Assembly (NCBI RefSeq): GCF_041432775.1
Contig: NZ_JAPWAG010000006.1
Location: 58,604 to 122,603, forward strand
Direction: 5' to 3'
Origin: Pauljensenia sp902373545
GTDB lineage: Bacteria > Actinomycetota > Actinomycetes > Actinomycetales > Actinomycetaceae
Length of the DNA stretch: 64,000 nt
Shown here piece after piece: positions 44,329 to 53,200 of this stretch; position 1 is the first letter of the stretch, and each line of letters starts with the position of its first letter. The notes under the pieces are model-generated. The model was not told where the DNA came from, ran no database searches, and worked only from the letters and a program-made list of their open reading frames with translations. Both the position numbers and the translations under genes were made by a program.

Positions 44329-46665
44329 CTAGCCGATCAGCTGGCCACTCGTCGAGAAGTGGTACCACGTTCCCGAGATCTGGAGCCACCCGGTTGCCAT
44401 GGAGCCACTGGAGGGATCCAGGTAATACCAGGAGGCGCCATCCTTGAGCCAGCCGGTCGCCATATCACCGGCACCATTCAGGTAGTACCAGGTCGAGCCC
44501 ACCTGCACCCAGCCGGTCGCCATATCACCGGCACCATTGAGGTAGTACCAGGAGGCGCCATCCTTGAGCCACCCGGTCGCCATGGCACCGGCACCATTGA
44601 GGTAGTACCAGGTCGAGCCCACCTGCACCCAACCCGTCACCATCTGTCCGGTCGCCGGGTCCAGGTAGTACCAGGATGAACCATCCTTTACCCAACCGCT
44701 CGCCTGAGCACCCGAGCCGGTGTGGTAGTACCACGATCCGCCGTCCTTCACCCAGCCCGTGCGCATGTATCCAGAGGCATCGAATCGGTACACGGTTCCG
44801 TCAATCGTCAGCGCCTGATCCTTCGGATAGGAGCCGTCTGCGTTGACATACCACCAGCCGCGAGCGTCCTGTTTCCATCCACCGGTCTGCGGCTCGGGAG
44901 CCGGAGAAGAACCGACACTCAGCCTCGTCGAATGCAGGGCATAGGAGGCGTCGCGCACGTCGACACGCAGGCCCACAGTCGCACTGGTCGGGGTCCACGC
45001 GAAGGATGCCGTGCGAGACGCGAGGGCGCTCCAATCCTGGAGGACGGTTTCGGCATGGCCCGGCCCAACCTGAACGAAGCGCACCTCGCGCACGTCCTGG
45101 GTACCGCCGGTAGCGGTGACGGTCACCGTCGTCGGCGCACCCAGGCCAGCGTTCAGCGCGTACCCCTCCCCGGCCTCGGCGATGCCAGTGCCCGACAGAG
45201 CGAGCGTGGGCGCGGAGTATTCCAACAGGTTCGCCGTTTTGTATCCGGCACTGTCCATCGCTGCCTTGACTGTCTTCCAGGCCTGCGATCCCTTGGCCCC
45301 AGCAACGTAGATGGTGGTGTTCGCCTTCGTGTCGGCGTCGACTTCTTCGTCAAGTTGCAGCGAGGTCACGGTCGAAGGCAACACAATGACGCGCGGTGTC
45401 TCGCTCCAGAAGGAGAACGTCGTCATCCCCTCGCCGAAGAATGCGCTCTCCGGGCGGCCGTTCGAGGCACGGCCCTCGGAGTAGAACTCGCCGTCCACGC
45501 CGCCGCGTACGACAATGTGGCGAACGTTGCGGATGCCGCGCGTGACCATGCGCACATTGCTGACCCGATCCCCCAGCTCGAGCGTGTCCACGCCGGTATT
45601 CGACACGCCTTCGAACGAGGTGACGGACGCAGGAACAACCAAGCTGGTCAGCTTCGTGCAGCCGCCGAACGCATCGTCACCGACCGCCGTGAGCCTTCCC
45701 AGCTCGGGACGCATGTTCACCTCGGTCAACGCACGATCATTCAGGAAGGCGTTATCCGACACCGTGGTCGTGCCACCCAAGTCCACCCGAGTGAGACTCG
45801 AGGCGTTCGAGAACGCCCAGGAACCGATCGTCTCAAGCGAATCCGGCAGGGTCACAGACGTGAGCCGAGAGCTTTCAAACGCGTAGTCACCGATCGTGCG
45901 CGCCGAGGAAGGCAGCGTCACCGTCGCAATGGTCGCACCCGCGAACGCGTAGTCATCGATCTGCGTGACCCCGCCAACGACTGCGTAGGCCCCTCCCGTA
46001 TTCTTTGCCTGCGGATAGGCAATCAGGTGCGAATGATCCTTCGAATACAAGACACCGTCGACGCTCGCGTAGTTTGTGTTGGCAGCATCGACCTCGATGG
46101 AAGTGAGCGCGCTTGTTCCCACAAAGGCCGCCACCAGCTGGTCCGCACCAACATTGGCTCCCAGGCGGATCGACGTGAGCCCGCTCATCCCCGCAAACGC
46201 GTTGTAGCCGATCGTCACCACGGAGCCCGGCAGCGTCAAGGTCTTCAGAGTCGTTGACTGGAACGCACGAGCCCCAATCGTGGTGAGCTGGGAGGGATGC
46301 TCCTTGTCATCCTGGAAGGTGAGCTCCTTCAGCTCCTGACTCACGAAGGCATCATCGCCGATGACACGTACGCTCGCGGGGATCCACAACTTCGTCAGCT
46401 GCGCGTTATCGAACGCCTCAGTGCTGATCTCGGTGACACCGTCGGGGATCGTGACCTCCCTGGCGGTTCCCGTGTAGGCGGTGAGAACACCGTTCTTGTC
46501 GATCTCGAAATCTTCGGACGGATTGGGCTGCGCGGCCGGCGCGACAACGCTGGAATGCGACACCGCCCCAGAGTCGGCCGCGAACGCTGCGGGAACGCTG
46601 ACCGTAGAGAAAGAAACAACCCCGGTCAGCGCTACTGCAAGCGCCGCCACGTGTCGATGAGACAT
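44329..46665 (-). CDS. Secreted BspA-type leucine-rich protein with eight wall-binding repeats
   Basis: 778 residues from ATG at 46665 (MSHRHVAALAVAL), with GGGAG upstream; the longer frame upstream has no signal peptide. Order: signal peptide (cut near AFAA), a short linker, BspA leucine-rich repeats (~52-421), one Ig-like domain (~485-588, LALSGTGIAEAG) and eight wall-binding repeats (~591-778). The repeats at 44460-44640 include a short variant, WYYLNGAG, in three tandem copies, evidence of recent internal duplication. It lacks the BIG2 pair of the other leucine-rich paralogs and is the smallest protein of the array. Confidence 0.92.
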   Translation of the reverse strand: MSHRHVAALAVALTGVVSFSTVSVPAAFAADSGAVSHSSVVAPAAQPNPSEDFEIDKNGVLTAYTGTAREVTIPDGVTEISTEAFDNAQLTKLWIPASVRVIGDDAFVSQELKELTFQDDKEHPSQLTTIGARAFQSTTLKTLTLPGSVVTIGYNAFAGMSGLTSIRLGANVGADQLVAAFVGTSALTSIEVDAANTNYASVDGVLYSKDHSHLIAYPQAKNTGGAYAVVGGVTQIDDYAFAGATIATVTLPSSARTIGDYAFESSRLTSVTLPDSLETIGSWAFSNASSLTRVDLGGTTTVSDNAFLNDRALTEVNMRPELGRLTAVGDDAFGGCTKLTSLVVPASVTSFEGVSNTGVDTLELGDRVSNVRMVTRGIRNVRHIVVRGGVDGEFYSEGRASNGRPESAFFGEGMTTFSFWSETPRVIVLPSTVTSLQLDEEVDADTKANTTIYVAGAKGSQAWKTVKAAMDSAGYKTANLLEYSAPTLALSGTGIAEAGEGYALNAGLGAPTTVTVTATGGTQDVREVRFVQVGPGHAETVLQDWSALASRTASFAWTPTSATVGLRVDVRDASYALHSTRLSVGSSPAPEPQTGGWKQDARGWWYVNADGSYPKDQALTIDGTVYRFDASGYMRTGWVKDGGSWYYHTGSGAQASGWVKDGSSWYYLDPATGQMVTGWVQVGSTWYYLNGAGAMATGWLKDGASWYYLNGAGDMATGWVQVGSTWYYLNGAGDMATGWLKDGASWYYLDPSSGSMATGWLQISGTWYHFSTSGQLIG

Positions 46666-46962
46666 GACTATGCTCCCTGTGTTGACAATTCGGCAAACGG
46701 CGGTTCGGACCATGCGACACGAACGCGCATCACACATTACTCCGCACACTAACGTCACCCACTTGTGACGCCAATCCTTCTCACGATGCGGCAATCACCG
46801 AAGTGTGCACCCCACCCACAGTACCATTCGCCACCAACAACAAAACGCTCACACCTCTCTCGCCGCGCCGCGACACCCACGTGCGAGCACCCAGAGCAAC
46901 GCAGACTCTGACCACTCTTACTTGCATCCGATCGTCACCTCTAACGGGATGCCTCACCGCGA
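46666..46962. other. Intergenic region upstream of the 44329-46665 gene
   Basis: Holds the promoter of the minus-strand gene (no clear copy of the shared upstream block) and then unstructured C/A-rich DNA up to the dispersed repeat. No gene recognised. Confidence 0.5.
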
Positions 46963-47165
46963 GCGCAGATACGCCGGGGGCCGACCCTGCGGTCGGCCCC
47001 CGGCGTATCCCATCAACACAGTGCACGTTCTCCCAGATGACTCCTCACAACGATTCTCGTCGGCATCTCCCGGACCCGATTGGCCCGTGCCGTATTCCCT
47101 TGTAATGACGTCTACTCTAGGAGGCCAACCTTGTGGGAGCCCCGAGGCAACCTGAGAAAACCCTG
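46963..47165 (-). repeat. Dispersed structured repeat, copy 3
   Basis: About 200 bp, the closest match to copy 1 (11209-11410). Terminal stem 46968-46986 with 46991-47009 is a perfect 19 bp with loop CTGC. The stem differs from copy 2 by paired changes (A-T to G-C and T-A to C-G), which supports a selected structure. Confidence 0.7.
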
Positions 47166-47174
47166 TGACTTTAT

Positions 47175-47213
47175 GGGCTCGCGCCCCGGACTTCTTGTCC
47201 GGGGCGCGAGCCC
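47175..47213 (-). terminator. Terminator of the 47251-53937 gene
   Basis: GGGCTCGCGCCCCGGAC (47175-47191) pairs perfectly over 17 bp with 47197-47213. Confidence 0.88.
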
Positions 47214-47250
47214 AGGTGCCGGAAGCACCTAGCGACATGGAATCAGGCGC

Positions 47251-50200
47251 TCAACTCCACTGGCCCGAATCAGAGAAGTAGTACCACTTCCATCCGATCC
47301 AGACCCAGCCGGTAGCCATCGCGCCCGAAGGCTGCAGGTAGTACCAGGAGTCGCCGATCTGCAGCCAGCCGGTGACCATCGCACCGTCGGCCGGGCTCAG
47401 GTAGTACCAAGTGCCGCGGATCATCATCCACCCCGTGGCCATCGCGCCACTGTCGGTGTTGAGGAAGAACCACGATCCGCCGACCCTGACCCAACCTGTC
47501 GTCATGACACCTTCGGGGCTCATGTAGAACCAGGAAGAGCCGAGGTGCAGCCAGCCGGTAGCCATCGCGCCGGTTGCCTCATCCAGGTAGAACCACGACG
47601 CGCCTTGTTTCACCCAGCCGACCGCCTGGGCGCCCGATGCCTGGTGGTAGAACCACGATCCCTGGTCCTTGACCCAGCCGGTGCGCATGTAACCGGACTC
47701 GTCGAAACGATAGACGGATCCGCCAATCACGAGCGCGGTGTCCTTCGGGAAGGACCCATCGGCCAGGCGATACCACCAACCGCGCGCGTCACTCATCCAC
47801 GCGCCCTCCGCCGGTGCCGGGTCCGGGTTGGGTGCGGGGTCCGGGTTCGGCGCGGGGTCCGGGTTGGGTGCCGGGTCCGGGTTGGGTGCCGGGTCCGGGT
47901 TGGGCGCCGGGTCCGGGTTCGGCGCGGGGTCCGGGTTCGGCGCGGGGTCCGGGCTGGGTGCCGGGTCCGGGTTGGGCGCCGGGTCCGGCGTCGGTTCGGG
48001 GGCACCCGGCATCGCCAGACGCACCCTATTCGTCACGTACGAGGCGTCGCGCACCTCGACGCGCAGAGCAACGTCGGTGCCGGTCGGGGTCCACGGGAAG
48101 GTCGCGGAGGCCACGGGCGCGCGGTCCCCGTTATCCGTCATCGCGGTCCAGTCACGAACCAGCGTCTCGGTGCCATCCGCACCGACCTGCACGGCGCGAA
48201 CCTGCGACGTACCAGCGATGCCACCCGTCACGGACGCGGTCACGTCCACGGGCGTGCCAGCCGGACCCGTCAGCGTATACCCAGCCCCGGCCTCGGCAAT
48301 GCCGGTACCGGACAAGGCCACCACCGGGAGCGTGATGCTGTGCAGCTGCGCGACGTCGATACCCGCTGACTCAAGCGCAGCCTTGGCGACGTTCCACGCC
48401 GCAGAACCCTCGGGGGCGACGACGTAGACCTGCGTGTCCGCCTTCTTCTCGTCGCTCAGCTCGGGCTCGAGGTCGAGGCGGGTCAGCGTGGACGGCAGCA
48501 CGAGGACGCTCGGCACGTCAACGCCGAAGGACACGGAGGTCATGCCCTCGCCGAAGAAGGCGCTCTGGCGACGACCGTTCGTCGGGCGACCGTCGTAGAC
48601 GAAGGAGCCGTCCACGCCGCCGCGCACGATGATGCGGCGAGGCATCGGAACCCAGCTGCCCTCCATGCGGATCGAGCGCACCTTCGTGCCGTACTCGACA
48701 ACCTCCAGGGAGTTGTTGACGACGCCGGTCGAGCGCTCAACAGAGTCCGGGATGACCAGCTCGGTCAGGGCCTTGCACTCGGCGAAGGCCTCGTCGCCGA
48801 TGACCCTCAGGCCAGCGGGCAGGACGACGCGCGTGAGTGTCTTGTTGGCGCGGAACGCCGCGGCACCGATCTCGACCGTGCCCGCGCGCACCGTGTAATC
48901 GGTGAGCGAGTTCGCGGCCGGTGACAGAATCAGGTGCAAGCCGTCGTCCGCCTTGCGGTACAGGACGTTGCTGTCGGCCGAGTACACCGTGTTGGTCTCG
49001 GCAACGGTCAGCGACGCGATCTTGTTGGAGTTGTACAGCGCGGTCTCGCCGAAGGAAGTCACACCCGCACCGATGTGGAACGAGGTCAGGGTGCCCGTCT
49101 CCGAGAAGGCCTGCTCACCAACAGTGGTCACCGAATCCGGCAGCGTCACGGAGGACTGGCCGGCGCGGCTGAAAGCGAAGTCACCGATGGAGACCAGCCT
49201 GCCCAGCTCGGGGCGGTAGTTGACGCTCAGCTTGGAGCCGCTGGACTCAAAGGCGCTGCCCTTGATCGTGACGGTGCCGCCCAGGTCAACGGTTTCCAGC
49301 TTGCTCACGTTGCAGAACGCGCAGGTTCCGATCGTCTCGAAACCCTCGGGCAGGGTGAGCGAGGTCAGCGAGGAGAGGCGGAAGGCCTCGTCGCCGATCG
49401 AGCGCAGAGACGCGGGCAGGGTCACGGTCACCAGCCCGGACTCCGTGAACGCCCGGTTCGCGATCTCAGTGGTCCCATCCATCACCGTGTACGTTCCGCC
49501 GGAGTTCTTCGCCGTCGGGTACAGGATCAGGCGCGAGTGGTCCTTGGAGTACAGGACGCCATCCACGCTGTCGTAGAACGGGTTGTCCGCATCGACCTCG
49601 ACGCTGGTCAGCGCGCGGGTCTCCGCGTATCCAGAGGTCACCGATTCGCCGGAGACCTTCGGGCCGAAGGACAGCGTCGTCAGAGTCCTGACGTAGTCGA
49701 TGAACTCGGCGCCAATCGTCGCGACGGAACGCGGCAGGGCCAGCGCCTCCAGGGACGTGTGCGCGAAGGCACGATCACCGATCGACGTCAGCTGCGAGGG
49801 GGCAGCCTTGTCGTCCTGGAAGGTGATCTTCTTGAGCGAGGAGTAGATGAACGCCTCGTTGCCGATGGTGCGCACACCGGCGGGGATCGTCACGTTCTCC
49901 ACGGTCGAGCTGGCGAATGCGCGCTCGCCGATGTCGGTGACGCCCTCGGGGATGACGACGTCGGTCGCGCTGCCCTTGTAGGCGGTCAGCACGCCACTGT
50001 CGTCGATCACGAAGTCGTCGGCGTCGGCGGAACGCACAGTCACGGGGATCTGCGCGGTCTTAGCCGTGCCGGCCACGTTCGTGACGGTCGCGCTCAGCGT
50101 GCCGACACCCGCGTGATCGCCGCCCGTCAGGGTCGCCGTCGTCGACTCAGTTCCGGCCACGACGGTCGCCAGATCGGCGGGTTCGACGCTCCAGGTGACC

Positions 50201-53200
50201 TCACGGCCAGCCAGCGAGGGAGCCAGGTATGCCTTGAGGGAGGACTCCTCCCCCACCTTCACGGCGACGGAGGTCTGCGCGAGTTCGATGCCCGCGTCCT
50301 CGGAGATTTCACGCACGTGGACCGTCACGGAGGCCGACAGAGTCGGCTGGGAAGCGTCGGTCACGGTGATCGTCGCGTCGCCCGCGGCCACAGCGCTCAC
50401 CTCGCCGGTCTCGCTCACGGTCGCCACGGCCTCGTCCGAGGAGGACCACACCAGGTCGGTCACATTGGCGGTCGTCGGCTCGTAGGAGGCGGTCAGCGCG
50501 ACCTTCTCACCGGCGACGACCGTGGACTCGGCCGGGGTCAGCGTCAGCGAGGTCATCGGGATGGTCTGGAAGCGGATCTGCTGGCGTGCCTGGTTCTTGC
50601 CCCAGTCCCACGCGTACAGGTAGGAGGTCGCCGGGTCGGACGAATCCGCGCGGTCAACCAGGTCCGCCCACTTGATCTCGTAGTGCTTGGAGTAAGTGCC
50701 GTCAGCCGCTCGGTTCGCGCCCACGGCCTCCTTCTCGTCGTAGTAGTGGCGAGACGTGGGAGACTCGGAGAACGCGATGCCCGCCAGCGGCGAGTTATCG
50801 GTGACGTCGAAGGAGACGACGCGCGCGTTGCCCTCACCTGTCACGGCGACGTTCGAAATGGTGGGCGCCTGGGTGTCCAGTGCGAACTCCCACGTCAGCT
50901 CCTGCTTGGTGGAGGAGGGCGCGAACGAGGAGGCCTCGATTGTCAGCTTGTAACGACCGTCGGGCAACTCGTTGCCATCCTTGTCGAAGCCGTCGAAGAC
51001 CGGGTTGTTGCCCTCCTGGCTCTCCACGGGCTGCACGGCGCCCGCGGCGAAGCTGAACAGGGATTTCTTCGCGCGCTGGAAGGTATAGGAGCGCACGGTG
51101 TCCCCGGCCTCGTTCGTGTACGTGTAGGTCAGCTCCGGCGTGTTACGCAGCATGCACGTGCGCGGAAGCATCTTGTTGGGTGCTTCCTGGGCCGCGGAGC
51201 GCGACATGATGAAGTAGGCGGGATCGACCGCGCGCACGGACATCGGGTCCTGGCCGACCAGCGGGTTCAGGGCGCCCAGGGGCACGTCCGTCGCCGGGTT
51301 CATCAGGGTCGAGGAGCAGGCGTGCGCGGTGCTGGTCTTGCCGTCGTACCACTTGCCGTCGAAGACTGCGGGCGCGCCCCAGGAACCATAGAAGCCCATG
51401 TAGGGAACCGTCAGGTCGGGAGCTCCGTCGGTGCTCGTGAAGGTCACGGCGCCGTCGATGAAGGTGCCCTTGAGCGCGTTTGCGTTCGCGTACGAGGCGA
51501 AGGCCGAGCGCGGGGTCACGGTGACGGTCACGGTGGCGCTCGACTTGGCGGGCACGGTCACGGACTCGGAGGAGAAGGTCAGGTCGATGCCCTGCCCCGC
51601 CCAGTTGGTGGAGTGCTCGGTGAAGAGCTCACCCTCGACGATCTCGGAGAGCGCCTGGCCGCCGAGCGTGTAGGTGTGGGCCTCGGTCGACATGTTCGTG
51701 AGCTCCACCTGGAAGCTCCAGCCCGACGTACCGTCTCCCAGGTCAGCCTTGGGGCGCGAAGGGTTGGCAGCTCCCACCACGGTCGGGTACACGTACGAGG
51801 TCGTGGCCGCGACCGCGTCCACCTGACCTGCGCCGACGCGACGCGGGGAGTAGTAGGTGCCGTTGTTCTGATCGACGTCCAGCAGCGGGTGGGCGGTGCC
51901 CATCAGGAAGTTGGTGACGATCGTCGTCTTCTCGTAGGCCGACAGGGAGGCGAACTCCGGGTCTTCGTTGAGGCGCTGGCGCACGAGCGTCGTGATGCCC
52001 GCAACCTGCGGGGTCGCCATGGACGTACCGGACATCGATCGGTATTCATTGCCCAGGACCGCTGCCACAATGTTGCCGCCGGGGGCCGCGACCTCGGGCT
52101 TGAGGGTCAGGTTCGGGGTGACGCCCCACGACGTGAAGTCGGAGATTGTGGGGTTGTTCGAGGCCAGCTCAAGGCCCGCGTGCGGGTTGGAGATGGAGAT
52201 GGAGTGAGAGTCGGCGGCGTTGATGGCCTCGATCAGCGCGTCCTTCTCCTTTCTCGTGATGGTCACGGTGGGCAGCGTGTGCGTGGACTCGATGGTCGCC
52301 ACGTAGGGGGTGTCCGTCTCGTCAGCGTCGCCGATGATGAGGGCGGCGGGCGTCGAGCTCAGCTTGGTCAGCGCACTGACCTTGGCCTCGTGCGTCATGT
52401 CCGCGCCGGTCGCGCTGTCCGATCCGCCGCGGTCCTCCAGGACGATGACGTTGGACAGGTCACCGGGGTGCTGCGCAACCATCGTCTCCAGGGCTGCCGC
52501 GTCGCCGATTCCGCCGTAGATAACGGTGTAGGTGCCCTCCGTGATGTCCAGCAGGCTGGGCACGAAAGCGTCCTTGAGTCCGCGGGACTTGCGGTAGACA
52601 ACCTTCTTGTCACCGTAGGTCAGGTAGGGCAGGGCGTCCTGGTTGTTGACCGAGGCAATGGCCAGGGTCGAGCCGTAGGACGCGGGTTCGGAGACCGTGC
52701 CCGCGTCGGGGTCGGTCGCATAGGGCTTGCCCTTACCCGAGTAGTTCGAGAAGGCGCTCGAGTAGGAGTTGCCAGCGGCGGCGTTGACGGTCACGCCGGC
52801 TGCTGCGAGGTTGTTGTACACCTCGGAGTAGACGGTTCCCGCCTCGCTACCCATGCCCGCATCGTCACCGAGCGAGAGATTAATCGAGTCGGGCCTGAGG
52901 ACGACCGCGTCGTCAAGGGCCGCCAGCACGGTGCTGTCCGGGATTGCCCCGTCCTTGTCGGCGGCGACCTTGGCCACGATGATCTGGGCGTTGGGCGCGG
53001 TGCCCTGGAGGTCGGGCGCGTTGGCGGCCGCGATGGAGGCGACGTGCGTGCCGTGGGACAGGTCCTTGGTGGAGGTGGGCAGCACGTTGGCGTCGTTGTC
53101 GGCGTAGTCGAAGACGAAGGGGATCTTCGCGTTGATGTAGGCACCGGTCTTGCCGTGGCTCAGCTGGCTGGCAAGGACCTCGACGTCGTGCTGCGACAGG

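Noticed and set aside
46963..47238. Small protein encoded in the dispersed repeat
   Set aside because: The frame is open in copy 3 but has an early stop in copy 2 and shifts in copy 1, whereas the stem is conserved; an RNA or DNA element fits better.
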